A stretch of DNA of 64,000 bases from Hydrangea macrophylla (lineage: Eukaryota > Streptophyta > Magnoliopsida > Cornales > Hydrangeaceae), in NCBI GenBank assembly GCA_033977485.1, contig CM066982.1, positions 38,294,218-38,358,217 on the forward strand, read 5' to 3'. The notes below the pieces were generated by a model. That model worked only from the letters and a program-made list of their open reading frames with translations. It did not search any database and was not told the DNA's origin. The translations under genes and the position numbers were made by a program. Below are positions 22,331 to 33,439 of the stretch, piece after piece (position 1 is the first letter of the stretch; each line of letters opens with the position of its first letter).

Positions 22331-23348
22331 GCGGCGGTAATACAAATACTTATTCATAAATATTGTTAAACACACAACTAATAGAAAACACATATTAACA
22401 TTTAACTCTCAACAATACAAGGCCTAGTACATCGAGCGAATAATCCAAACAAAGAAACCCTCATGTATATACATTTAACCTCATATAGTCAATTGTTAAT
22501 TGTTAGCAAATAATTAAGACATATATAATAATGCAGCATATAAGAATAAAATTAGGAATGAAACCATTTACCCCCACTATAATACTCCTTGAAATACTCA
22601 ATACTCACTAATCAACTAATGTATCTAAGAATGCTCATTCTTCCAAAACTCCTTGCTAGTAATAAGATTGAGAAGACAACACTACCATTGAATATAAATC
22701 CATAACCATCCGGATCATAATATGTCATTGAGAAGAGAATATCGTCGATGATTACACCAGAGAAATCATATAAAATAGAGTTCCCATATATAAGAATAGC
22801 AGCAGCATAATCGTACGAAATCCAGAATACTCGTTGATGATATCCGCATCAGAAGATAAAATATCCAGAATACCAATAGTAACAGTTTCCGCATAAGAAA
22901 AACAGTAGATAATCAATAGAGATAAGAAAACCAGTTGATCACATGAGAAGTCCAGATATCAAATCTCTGCCTCTAACTCCCAAATAAGATTTTTTAATCC
23001 TTCACATAGATAGTCATCCACATTGCTACTCCATGAGCCAAAAGAACAGTCCCTTTGATAAGACCCCCAACGTTACAACCAAAGATGCATGCACTAACCG
23101 GTAAATCTAAACAGTATCATGTATGCTTCTATTAGGTCATCCTGAAAATGACATGCATTTAAGACTAACAAGCTACAAAGCACATTGTAGAACGAAACAC
23201 ATAGTATCATGAAACACATAGCAGCACAAAGCAATAGAATCACGTAATAGCACATAGTTCCTATCACAAAAATCCGCAAACCTAAGGCTCTAACCAACCC
23301 ATAAACCATATTCCAAGAATTACTTAGACTGGCTAAGCTAACCACAAG
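22331..23348. other. Non-coding remnant between Tekay-like end and a primer-binding site
   Basis: About 1 kb of AT-rich DNA without a reading frame of note. It could be degraded internal sequence of the Tekay-like element, since it lies between that element's 3' end and a tRNA-Met-type primer-binding site on the same strand (23349-23359), but no domain remains to prove it. Confidence 0.4.
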
Positions 23349-23609
23349 CTCTGATACCATTTTGTCTTGACCCAAGTCTCATTTAGTAAGATATTGTACG
23401 CTTTAGGCCCAAACCCGTACGGATTTGTTCTTTGGCCACTACCCAAAAGGCCTCTTACTATGGAGACTTGGAACCATATTTATATAGCACATTACTTTTC
23501 CATACCCAGGTGATGTGGGACAAACTTCCCATAGTGTATAGACTGCCAGTACTTACTGCAGCCACAAAGGCAACTACAGCAGCCCACCCACAACACCAGG
23601 GTCGTTACA
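23349..23609 (-). mobile_element. TRIM-type LTR (247 bp) with primer-binding site, minus strand
   Basis: The LTR occupies 23363-23609 and reads TGTAACGACCCTGGTGTTG from 23609 downward. It is followed by AAA and the primer-binding site TGGTATCAGAG (23359-23349). Beyond this the sequence differs from the internal part of the other TRIM copies (GCTTGTGGTTAGCTTAGCC), so this may be the 5' end of a longer element sharing the TRIM LTR. Confidence 0.7.
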
Positions 23610-23674
23610 TTATTTGTAACAACCTACATCCCCATCTAGCAAAAATATTGTCCGCTTTGGGCCTTTACACAAAG

Positions 23675-23739
23675 AACTTCCCAAGGGGTCACCCATCCCT
23701 GGTAATGCTCTGGCAGCAGCAAGCTTAAGTGTGGAGTTC
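23675..23739 (-). ncRNA. 5S rRNA-derived domain in Cassandra LTR (first)
   Basis: The minus strand reads GAACTCCACACTTAAGCTTG then GGGATGGGTGACCCCTTGGG, which parallels the 5S rRNA segment from AACTCCGAAGTTAAGCGTGC to GGATGGGTGACC. It is an LTR component and not a functional 5S gene. Confidence 0.8.
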
Positions 23740-24055
23740 TTTTGTGTTTAGCTCCCTCACGGTTTTAAAAGAACTTGTTGCATATAGAGGGGCGATTAAT
23801 CCTTATAAACTAGTCCAACTACACCCTAGGCGATGTGGGACGAACTTCCCATAGTGTGTAGCCTGCCAGCACTTATCACAGCCACAAAGGCACCTACAAT
23901 AGCCCGCCCTCAACACCAGGGTGGTTACATTCTACCCCCCTTGGGGCCCAACGTCTGCGTTGGCACACTTCCAGCTGGACTTAACTCTGATACCATTTGT
24001 AATGACCCACCTCCCCATCTAGCAACAATATTATCTACTTTGGGCCTAAACACAA

Positions 24056-24121
24056 AGAACTTCGTAGGGGGTCACCCATCCCTAGTACTGCTCTAGCAGC
24101 AGCACGCTTAACTGTGGAGTT
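24056..24121 (-). ncRNA. 5S rRNA-derived domain in Cassandra LTR (second)
   Basis: Closer to 5S rRNA than the first copy: the minus strand has GTTAAGCGTGCTGCTGC and AGTACTAGGGATGGGTGACC. The retained AGTACTAGG-like stretch matches the 5S internal control region. Confidence 0.8.
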
Positions 24122-24219
24122 CTTTCGTGTTTAGCTCCCTCACAGTTTTAAAAGGACTTGTTGCATATAGAGGGGCAATTAATCCTTATAAACTAGTCTA
24201 GGAACTTCACCCCAGGCGA

Positions 24220-24475
24220 TGTACAATGACCTTGGTGTTGTGGGCAGTTTGCTGTAGGTGCCTTTGTGGCTCTAGTAAGTGCTGGCAGGCTACACACTAT
24301 AAAAATTTTGTCCCACATCGCCAGGCTATGGAAAAGTAATGTGCTATATATGTGTGGTTCTAAGTCTCCCATAGTAAGAGGTCTTTTGGACACTAGCCCA
24401 AAAACAAATCTGTACGGGTTTGGGCCCAAAGCGAGAAATATCTTTCTCGTCCTACGTCGCCTGGGTGTGAAAAAA
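24220..24475 (+). repeat. Rearranged TRIM LTR copy
   Basis: It starts TGTACAATGACCTTGG, a variant of TGTAACGACCCTGG, and follows the TRIM LTR for about 220 bp. Its end is replaced by TCGTCCTACGTCGCCTGGG, which resembles the middle of the same LTR, so the copy is internally rearranged. It abuts a further LTR at 24476. Confidence 0.65.
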
Positions 24476-24722
24476 TGTAACGACCCTGGTGTTCTGGGTA
24501 GGCTGCTGTAGGTGCCTTTGTGGCTATAGTAAGTATTGGCAGGCTACACACTATGGGAAGTTCATCCCACATTGCTTGGGTATGGAAAAGTAATATGTTA
24601 TATATATGTGGTTCCAATTCTACCTAGTAAGAGGTCTTTTGGGTAGTGGCCCAAGAACAAATCTGTGTAGGTTTGGGACCAAAGCAGACAATATCTTACT
24701 GAGCGAGACTTGGGTCGTTACA
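24476..24722 (+). repeat. Complete TRIM LTR, 247 bp
   Basis: Begins TGTAACGACCCTGGTG and ends GACTTGGGTCGTTACA, so it has an 11-bp inverted repeat at its ends (TGTAACGACCC / GGGTCGTTACA). No primer-binding site follows, so it is a solo LTR or the end of a broken copy. Confidence 0.75.
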
Positions 24723-25581
24723 ATTTCCTTAACCACCAGTCCACCACTTATGTACCATTTACCCTATCAAGTGAAATCAAACCCCAATGACAACCCTAAT
24801 CAAATATTATCTCAATTTGGTTTTGGCAAGTCTCAAAAACACCCAATATATACATATGTATATAATATTCTGTTACGCACTTCTCTCTCAAAATTTTTTT
24901 AATGATATCCTGTCTATCTCTCTCATCGTCTAGTAAGCATGCCTTGTTGACAAATTGGAGATCAATTCGTCAGAAAAGAATAGAGAAGAGACTGGACAGA
25001 CATTCATACCAACGTCACCATCGACACCATCATCCCCACCTCAAAGCAGCGAACCCCACCAACACATCCCACACTGGCCTCTGTCTACTACATCATGACC
25101 TTTATCTTCTTTCTTAATTACCTTCCCTAAAATATCATAAATTACTGAAAAATGTCATTATTCATCAAAGCGATTTCTTACCAATTGCATCTAATTCATT
25201 ACCTTAATCTTCTCTGTCAACCAAATTGATGTTAATAAGTCAATGATTTTGGAAAGTGGTTTGGGTTTCAATGGGAGCCGTAGATGGTGACAATGGCTAC
25301 TCATGTGGATGTGTGGTATGTCGCGTTGAATCAGTTTATGAGAAAATTAAGCATCAGGATTTATTCAATGGTGTGGTAAATGGTGGTCAAAATTGGTTAA
25401 GATTTTTTGCGTTGGTAGAGTAAAACATGTCCATATGTATATACCCACATATATGGAGTGAGAAAGGAGATAATTTATTTTTTTCTAATGGTCTTTACAA
25501 AGGAGGGTAAAGTAGGAATTTTGGAAAAGTTTAACACAAAGTTAAGTTTTTTGGTTGGTCAACTAATAGTTGACTAATGGT
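24723..25581. other. Right interior of the Mutator-like element
   Basis: Non-coding. A CTGTCTATCTCTCTCATC stretch at 24909 echoes TCTCTCTATCTCTCTATCAT at 18733 near the left end. The 71-codon frame at 24902-25117 has no recognisable domain. Confidence 0.5.
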
Positions 25582-25625
25582 GTGTAATTTCATCAAACCT
25601 CAGGGGAGGTCTGTGTAATTTACCC
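25582..25625 (-). repeat. Right terminal inverted repeat of the Mutator-like element
   Basis: Reads AAACCTCAGGGGAGGT followed by GTGTAATTTACCC, the complement of the left end. The duplication TATTTTCTA follows directly. Confidence 0.85.
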
Positions 25626-25634
25626 TATTTTCTA

Positions 25635-26294
25635 TTATAAAAAAACAAGTGAGGAAATTTTGGCACTACATATATGTACATTGATGATTATCAAAAAATT
25701 AAATAAATATACAACTACGATAATACATTGATTACTTGACCTTTACACTAGGCATGTACATTGGTTTACTCTCTGAAGTTTGACAATTGAAGCTCAATTG
25801 GAATCCAAAATGGGGTCTAGTTTAGTCACCTTCAGGTAGAGCTTGGGCATACCACTCGACAACTCGAGCTTGAGGCTCTCCCAAACTCGCAAGAAGGCCG
25901 TGGGCCTACCCTTTTGGAACTTGAGCCTAAGGCTCTCCCAAACTTGTGAGAAGGCCCTGGACTTGATGTGTTGAGAGCTCTACTGGGTTTGTGGATGTGG
26001 CACGAACCCACCTAAGTTTTGTTTACATTTGTCCTAGTCTGGCATACCATTTTTTTATGCCTAGCTATACCTGTGTATGATGGGTAGTGTTATTTTACGA
26101 ATAATTATGGATTCCTCGTGTAGACTCACAACTTAGTCAAATCCCAAACACATGGAAAAAGTCCCATCTAATTATTATTGATATATGCTATTGTCGCAAT
26201 AATGGAGTTGTAGCATAGTAGAGTCATTTTCCTTTGTTTCTAGACAGGCATTAGCTAGCTTATCTTTTTATTCATAACCTCTTTCTTCCTTTGT
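25635..26294. other. Spacer with a 43-bp imperfect direct repeat
   Basis: No gene is seen. The sequence AACTCGAGCTTGAGGCTCTC and following (25861-25903) recurs at 25918-25960 with about six differences. The rest is AT-rich flank leading into the LINE; the precise LINE start is unclear. Confidence 0.6.
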
Positions 26295-29200
26295 TTGGCT
26301 TTTTTAAAGAGCCATTTATCCTTTCTTCCTAATAGAGATCAAGTTGTGAGAGTCCTTAATGTTGCTAGAAAATTTGAGAACAATGTATTCAGTGGTCCTG
26401 GAGCCATCAACACTTGTAGTCTAGAAGATACTATGCTAGTTAATGCTACTCCATCTACTACTGCTATTGGTACTGTCCATGTAGACTCTACAGATGTGTG
26501 CCCTGGTTTTATTATCTCAAATCCTTCAAAATCTGTAGTGTATGGGGTAAAGGATGATGGAATCACAAAATTTCTAAGATTGCTATTAGCAAAGGCTCAA
26601 CACCAAACAATCCGAAAGCTGAAGTTCCTATTTTCCCTAATTTTTTTGAAGAAGAACTTGAAATTCCAGAAGATTGGGAGGAAACTGTTTTTATTAAAGC
26701 CACGATTGATGGAGGTAAAAGAATCAAGGAGGGAAGTGAAGAAGGTGAGCTCACTGATCATGAATATCATAATAATTTACGTCAGGATTCCAATGATTAT
26801 TTAAGGAAAAGTTTGAAGTTAGCTCAAGCTAAAATCCAAAAATTGATGAATGATAAAGTTGATCTTTAAACCAAGCAAGATAGATCTTCTATCCCCTCTG
26901 GTTCTAGGGGGGGCTCAAGTGTTGGGAGAACCCCTTATAAGTCTGGAAGTAGGAGAAATGGTCATAGTTCTTGTTTGGATTGGAGGAGACATCAATTTAA
27001 ACCTTCTGATATTTGTGGGAATGATTGCAGCTTAAGTGATGATCAATCCAGAAGAGGAAAGAATGCTTGGGTTCCAATCCAAACTCACACAAAAGTTCCC
27101 CCTGATTCTGTCACTGGTCTTGAGAATTCTTCTTAGTTGGTTCTTGTTCCCCAATCTAACAGATAAGGTTAAGGAAGAAGACCAACAACTGCTATTATTG
27201 TGTCTAGTGGTGGCCCAATTATGACAGGAGATCTTATCGCAAATCAAGAGAATTTGTCCAAAGGAAATATTATTAATGTTCTTGATATTTCATGCCGGGA
27301 GGGTCGAAATGTGTTTTCTATACCTGCTAAAAAAGATGAAGATGGGATGAACTTACTTTTTGATCCAAAAAGCAAGTGTATAAATTCAACAAATGAGTTT
27401 CCAACAGTTGGGGCCCACTGTCCACTCACCCATAAGCCCAACGGCTATATTAAAAAGTTGAAGGATCCCCTAAAAGGTGTTGTTTCCTCCACTTCTACAC
27501 GCATACCACACAGCAACAAGGACAATATCACTATTGCGCAGTATGCTAGCCTTTCTCATCACGTGGGGACTGACTTTGCTCCCTTAAATCAAGGCGCTTT
27601 GTCCCCTCTTCCCTCCCACGTGAACCCCTTTGAGCAGATTTTTATTTCTTCTTCCACAAATACCCCCCCCCCCCCCACACACACACACACCAAATGTCAA
27701 ATGTTGCAGCTTAAGTACCAGCTGCAGTGTCAACCTTTTCGGCTTCTCATACCATGACCGTTTTCAATGCTATATCAGCTCCTTTTACTCAAATGTCAAC
27801 AATGTCGGATTCCATTTATGCTAAATCTCTCAATTCGGCTAGTACTTTAGGCAGACCATGTTTTGTAGCCATACCCTTGCCCATTTCCACACCTACGACT
27901 GCACAAACTAAACCAAATTTTACAGATTCTCCCAAGTCCATTTGTGTGGATCCTTCCCTTACCCAGCCTAATTCTTAATATCCCCCCCATCCCACCCCCC
28001 AAAATTGATGTGGAAAATCATCCTTCTAATTGGGCATCTCTGGTTAAGGGAAAAGCTAACCCTGAGTTTAAAATCAATTTTATTAAGCCTAAATTTGGTG
28101 ATGATAGAAAGCTTATTACATTACCCAATACATTACCTGCAATTGGTAATAATAACTGGGATAATACTTTAGTTGTGTCCTTTATAGGAAAAAAGCTCCC
28201 TTATACTTTGGTCAAGAATGCTACCTCTAGAATGTGGGATAAAATGGGACTATCAGATATGCTTGCTACTGATTCAGGTTACTTCTTTTTTAAATTCATT
28301 TCTAAAGAAGATGGTATAAATGTTCTTGAAGGGGGGCCTTGGCATGTTGCTGGGCAACCTATTCTGCTAAAAATTTGGCAACCAGGCCTTGTGCTTGATA
28401 AGGAAGCGCCTTCTTCTGTCCCAATTTGAGTCCATTTCTTTAATATCCCCTTAGAATTTTGGATCCCTGAGGGGTTGAGTCATATAGCCAGTTCTGTAGG
28501 GAAGCCTCTACATGTTGACAGAATGACTGCTACTTGTAGAAGAATTTCATATGCTAGGATATGTATTGAAGTCCAAGCTGAGTATGAGCTGTTGAATAAT
28601 TTTGATATTGAAGTTGAAGGCTCTGATGCTGAGAGGACTAACATTAGGGTTGAATATCAGTGGACTCTTATAAGGTGTGCTAAATGTAAAAGGTTTGGTC
28701 ATGATTGTTCTAAGATTCAAAATTTTAACAAGTCCCATAAGCCAGAGATTCAGGCCTCTAGCAATCTAATAGCAACTGATGAGGGTGATTGGAAAGTCAA
28801 AGGTAAGGGTAAGATGGTCTATGATAAAGATCCAGTAGCTAATTCCCCCAGCCTAAATTGGAGATCAACATACAAAATGATCACTTCAAGGGACTCACTC
28901 TAGCAGGGGGAGGTATTGGTCCTTCTTCTTCTTGCTCATCTAAGGTAGACATAAATGCTGGCAAGCTCTCTGATATTCAGATTTTGCATTCAGTTTCAAA
29001 GTCAGAAGCAGTTGGCCCTTTGCCCCATCTAATGCCTTCTAAAGGCGTTATTGTCAACAATCAGTTTTTAGCATTAGAAACAACTAAAACAGAAGAGGTG
29101 TTAATTGGTATACAAGAAATTAGGGAACAGAGTACTGAGGAAGCTGCTATAAATTAACTTTTAGATCTGAACTCAAATGTTATAAAAGGGGAGCAGTTAG

Positions 29201-29549
29201 AACTCCCAATGGATATGTATGAGGATGAGCCTGAACTTCATACTACAATTAAAATTACTAGTCATCATAATGCTATTGAAAGTATTCTCAAAAACTAAAT
29301 TGCAAATGAGATGAGGGAGCACATTGCTGAGGGTGATCAACAGCAAAGCATTACATAGTCTACATCTTGTGCTACTCCAGAAAGAAAGATTCAGAATAAT
29401 GATCTTGGAGCAAGCTCCCAATATTGTTATTCTCCTACTCCAAGTTCAAAAATAACTCCAAAGGCCTCACCAAACCGTGGTAAGCCTAAGTGTAAGAGCC
29501 ATTCTAGTTCTTCAGGTAAGAAAAAACAATCCCATCGTCGTTCTTAATT
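26295..29549 (+). pseudogene. L1 ORF1 (DUF4283, zinc knuckle)
   Basis: The N-terminal part (26295 to about 27960) is about 550 codons with stops and frameshifts, including an acidic, possibly coiled-coil stretch (EELEIPEDWEETVF then LRKSLKLAQAKIQKL). From 27980 the frame carries the DUF4283 domain of plant LINEs and related Gag-like proteins (LVVSFIGKKLPYTLVK, then GGPWHVAGQPILLKIWQPG). The TGA at about 28427 replaces a Trp codon in PIWVHFFNIPLEFW. A degenerate zinc knuckle (CAKCKRFGHDC) follows near 28678. The frame shifts near 28870 and the protein ends with a basic Ser/Lys-rich tail at 29548. ORF1 would bind LINE RNA. The long N-terminal extension is unusual. Confidence 0.75.
27664..27690 (+). 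repeat. Microsatellite (C)n(AC)n within ORF1
   Basis: Thirteen C residues run into seven AC units. It interrupts the ORF1 reading frame. Confidence 0.9.
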
Positions 29550-32500
29550 ATTGTTTGCTGTTGGAATATTAGAGGTCTCAATATGGCCTCCAAGTAATCT
29601 AAAGTTGCTATGTTTATCTATGATAACAACATAGATGTTTTAAGCATTGTTGAAACAAAAGTTAATCAGTCCAATGAGGATGCCATTAGGAGATAAATTT
29701 TTAAACATTGGGAATTTTTTTCAAATAGCACTCCTAATTCAACTAGTAGAATTTGGATAGGCTGGATTAATGAAAAAATTAGACTTAATATTCTTAAAAG
29801 CACTTCTCAAATCATTCATGCTAGTATCGAAGTTGATGAGAAAAACACTTACTTGGAAGCATCCTTTGTTTATGGTTTTAATACTAGACAAGAAGGAGGC
29901 AAACTTTGGGCTGATCTTAAAGCTATTAATGCTAGTTCTGATTCCATTAATTACATTACTTTAGGTGATTTCAATGCTACTCTATGCCCAGAGGAAATTT
30001 CTTATCCGCATCATGGGTGGACTACTGATATGTTAGATTTTAAAAAGGCTACTGATGACTGTTGCTTAGTGGATCTTAGATATATAGGTGAACTATTTAC
30101 ATGGAGCAATAGAAGATATGGGAGGCCAGACTTTACTCAAAGAAAGCTTGATAGAGCTATGGTCAACCAGACTTGGCTTGACAATTTCTCTGATTCTTTT
30201 GCTCATTTCTAGGCTCCAGGTACCTCTGATCATTCTCCTATTATTGTTTATATTGATGAGATTCAAAGAAGGAAGGGTAAGGCATTTAAGTTTTATAACT
30301 ACTGGACTAAAATGAATAACTTTTCTGATATAGTTAATAATGCTTGGGACCATAGAATCGATGGGACTGTCCAATATCAAGTCTGCCATAAACTTAGATA
30401 CCTTAAACAAGATCTGAAAAAAAACTGAGTAAGAATTCCATAGGCCAAGAAATGGTTAATGCTGATAAAGCTAGAGAGGCACTTAAGTCTATTCAATTTG
30501 CTGTTCTTGCTGATCCAAATGATACTTCTCTTATCGAGGAGCAAAATATCTATCTAAAAATTTTTTATGAAGCTATATGGATAGAAGAGGAAACTCCTAA
30601 ACAAAAATCCCAATTATAGTGGTTAGACGTGGGTGATAAAAACTCAAGGTATTTTCATCTTTCCATTAAAGAAAGAAGGAATTTTAAAAGAATTTTTGTT
30701 CTTGAAAAACCATATGGAAGTTTTACTGCCAACTGTGATGAGGCTAAAGGAGAAGCAATTAGATATTTCACATCTTTACTTGGATCTCCCTCTAGTCACA
30801 ATTACCCTGGGATAGATACTATTAGGTCATTTGTCCACAAAAGAATTCCTCATGAGTTAATGGCAGATTTGGATAGGATTCCTACTGATGATGAGATTAA
30901 AAAGGCTTTTTTTTAACTTGTATAGTAATAAGGCCTCGGGTCCTGATGGTTATAATGCTTTTTTCCTTAAACACTCTTAGGCCATTGTGGGCACTTCTAT
31001 TTTAGATGTTGTAAAAGAATTCTTTCAAAATGGAGAGCTATTGCGAGAATCCAATACTACCCTTATTGCTCTGATCCCGAAGGTCCCTAATCCATCTAAG
31101 ATGAGTGACTTCTAGCCTATCTCTTGCTGCAATACTGTTTATAAGTGTATATCTAGGATTATTGCGAGTAGGCTTCAAATGATCCTCCCAAACTTTATTG
31201 ATCAAGCTCAGTCTGCATTTATTAAAGGTAGGAAGATAAGTGATAATGTTCTCCTTACCCAAGACCTTATGAGAGATTATCATAAACAGAAGGGTAAGCC
31301 TAGGGTATCAGCTAAGGTGGATATTATGAAGGCTTATGATAGTGTTAGCTGGGAATTTCTCATTGATTTACTTAAAGTGCTTGATTTCCCTCCTAACCTG
31401 AAAAAATGGATTATTGCATGTGTTACTACACCAAGATATTCTATTAATTTTAATGGAGAATCTATGGGTTACTTTGATGGTGCTAAAAGCCTAAGACAAG
31501 GTGATCCTATTTCTCCCTACTTCTTTGTTATCATTATGGTTACCTTAAGCCAACTTTTACATCATAACATTCATAGAGAGCCTTTCACTTACCATTGGAA
31601 ATGTGATAAATTAAAAATCTCACACCTTTGCTTTGCTGACGATCTTCTTCTTCTATTCAAGGGGATGTAGAATATGCAATTTTGATCAGACAAACCCTAA
31701 ACCAGTTCTTTAACTTAACTGGTTTACAAGCCAATAATGCTAAAAGCTGTCTTTTTTTATGAAATGTTGAGCGTGATATGATTGATGAAATTGTTAATAT
31801 TCTTCACTTTGAGAAAGGTTCTCTTCCCATTAGATATCTTGGAGTCCCTCTTATTACTTCAAAACTTAAGAAACAGGACTGTGAGGGTTTGGTCAATAAA
31901 ATATGTGCTAGAGTTAATTCTTGGAAATCTAAATTTTTATCTTATGCAGGGCGAGCCCAGCTTATTAGATCTGTCTTGGCAGGGATTCAAATCTACTGGT
32001 CAGGAATGTTTGTATTGCCTAAAAGAGTTCTCAAACAAGTTTCCCAATCTATGGCCAGATTCCTTTGGTCTGGCAAGACAGATAAAATTTCAGGAGCTAA
32101 AGTTGCTTGGGATAAAGTGTGTAGACCAAAAAAGGAAGGGGGTTTGGGCTTTAATGATGTCTTTTTGGTCAACACTATTTTGAATCTAAAACATATTGGG
32201 AATCTATTGGACCCCTTCAACATTTCCCTCTAGAATAAGTGGGTCCACAAGTGTATGTTGAAAGATAAGAACCTTTGGCAAGCCAAAATTCCTTCCCAAT
32301 GCTCCTGGTATTGGAGGAAGTTATTAAAATTTAGACAAGTTGCCAAACCATTACTAATTCATTACATTGGTAATGGTAACCATACATCTCTTTGGTTTGA
32401 TAATTGGCTTCCCTTGGGTCCTTTGTTGGATAAATTCTCTGATAGAATTGTTTATGATTCAACAATTAATGTTAATGCTAAAGTTAGTAGCATCATTAGC

Positions 32501-33178
32501 GGTTTGGAGTGGAATTGGCCTGGCTCCAATTCCATTGAGCTTAATGAAGTAAGAAATGTTTTGTCAAATTTCCATAAACCTCAAAATTGTAATGATACTG
32601 TGAAATAGACTATAACTCCTAATGGTGTGTTTAATACTTTTCTTATTTGGGACCACTTGAGGATACATCATCCTGTGGTTCCATGGTATAACACTGTGTG
32701 GTTCTCTGGGTGTATTCCGAGACAAAGCATTGTTCTTTGGTTAGCTACCCAAAATAGACTTTCTACACATGATAGAATCTATAATTTTACTCCTGGACCA
32801 TTAGCTTGAATGCTTTGCCATAAACAGGAGGTAACACATGATCACTTATTTTGTGCATGCTCATATTCTTCTTTTGTATAGTAGGACCTGATGAATAGAT
32901 ATGGATTGCAGTGACAAGGTCAAAGCTGGACTGACACTTTGGATTCAATGGCTCAAAGGCTAAAATGAAAGATTAGTCAAAATGTGATACTTAAAATGTG
33001 TCTTGGAGTGGTAGTCTATGGATTATGGAAAGAGAAAAACCAAAGGTCCTTCAGGAACACCTCTAATACTAAAGAAATTCTTCTAAAGAACCTTATTTCT
33101 AAAATTAATGCACAAATCAGGGTGAAATGGAGTAACCATTCTAATTTTGATAGGATTATTTGTAGCTGGACCTAATGG
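29550..33178 (+). pseudogene. L1 ORF2 (endonuclease and reverse transcriptase)
   Basis: The endonuclease starts with CCWNIRGLN (about 29560), then ETK, GDFNATL (about 29962) and SDHSPI (about 30226), the expected catalytic motifs of L1 endonucleases. The reverse transcriptase is clearest at 31179-31670: QSAFIKGRKISDN, motif A KVDIMKAYDSVSW, motif B SLRQGDPISPYF and motif C FADD at 31632-31643. Downstream are the thumb region (PIRYLGVPL) and the zinc-binding C-terminus (WFSGCIPRQSIVLWLA). Frame changes occur near 30420, 30915 and 31675, with many stops in between. Catalytic residues are preserved at these motifs although the gene is broken. Confidence 0.85.
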
Positions 33179-33439
33179 TCATTGGGGTCTCTTTTGCTGC
33201 TATTATGCTATAGGTTTATTTTCTTTCGGATTGCCTTGAATGGTTGTGTTGCCTTCAAGTTACCTGTTCTATGCCTTTGAATGTTCTTTGGTGCGGTGCC
33301 CTTCAATTGTGTTTATGTTTTAGTATCCTGTAGGGCAGGCCCATTTGCTTGAAGTTCTGGTTACTAGATTAGCTTCATGTCATGTTTTGAGCTCATTGTT
33401 TTATCCTGGGGTTTGCCATTTTGGGGGGCAGTTTAACAT
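33179..33439 (+). other. Probable 3' untranslated region of the LINE
   Basis: T/G-rich non-coding sequence after ORF2. No poly-A tail or duplication was found before the copia LTR region. Confidence 0.5.

Larger units (their letters stand above)
23615..24219 (-). mobile_element. Cassandra-type TRIM with 5S rRNA-derived LTRs
   Basis: Two LTRs on the minus strand, 23615-23929 (315 bp, complete) and 23998-24219 (cut off), surround a 68-bp internal part with primer-binding site TGGTATCAGAG (23995-23985) and a polypurine tract CCAAGGGGGGTAGAA next to the 3' LTR. Each LTR contains about 65 bp resembling plant 5S rRNA, including its internal promoter part (GGATGGGTGACCCC), which defines Cassandra elements. 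The element is non-coding and would depend on an autonomous relative. The five bases TTATT separate it from the previous LTR. The second LTR is interrupted by the TRIM copy beginning at 24220. Confidence 0.85.
18557..25625. mobile_element. Mutator-like element with 9-bp target duplication, loaded with retroelements
   Basis: Inverted ends GGGTAAATTACACAAACCTC at the left and its complement at the right (one mismatch) span 7069 bp. A perfect 9-bp direct repeat TATTTTCTA flanks them (18548-18556 and 25626-25634), which is the size expected for Mutator-type transposition. No transposase is visible, so the element is non-autonomous. Its own sequence appears limited to about 290 bp at the left and 900 bp at the right. 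The middle consists of TRIM, Cassandra and Tekay-like pieces that were added later. Confidence 0.8.
26295..33430 (+). mobile_element. L1-type LINE, decayed
   Basis: A plant L1 with ORF1 (DUF4283 and a zinc knuckle) and ORF2 (endonuclease, reverse transcriptase, C-terminal zinc-binding region), in order on the + strand. Several frameshifts and many stops make it inactive. I see no poly-A tail at the 3' end; a copia LTR appears to start at about 33440. I did not find target duplications. Its start may lie up to 200 bp upstream of 26295. Confidence 0.85.

Noticed and set aside
23675..24121. Genuine 5S rRNA genes
   Set aside because: Both copies lie inside LTRs with primer site and polypurine tract, are truncated and diverged, and fit Cassandra.
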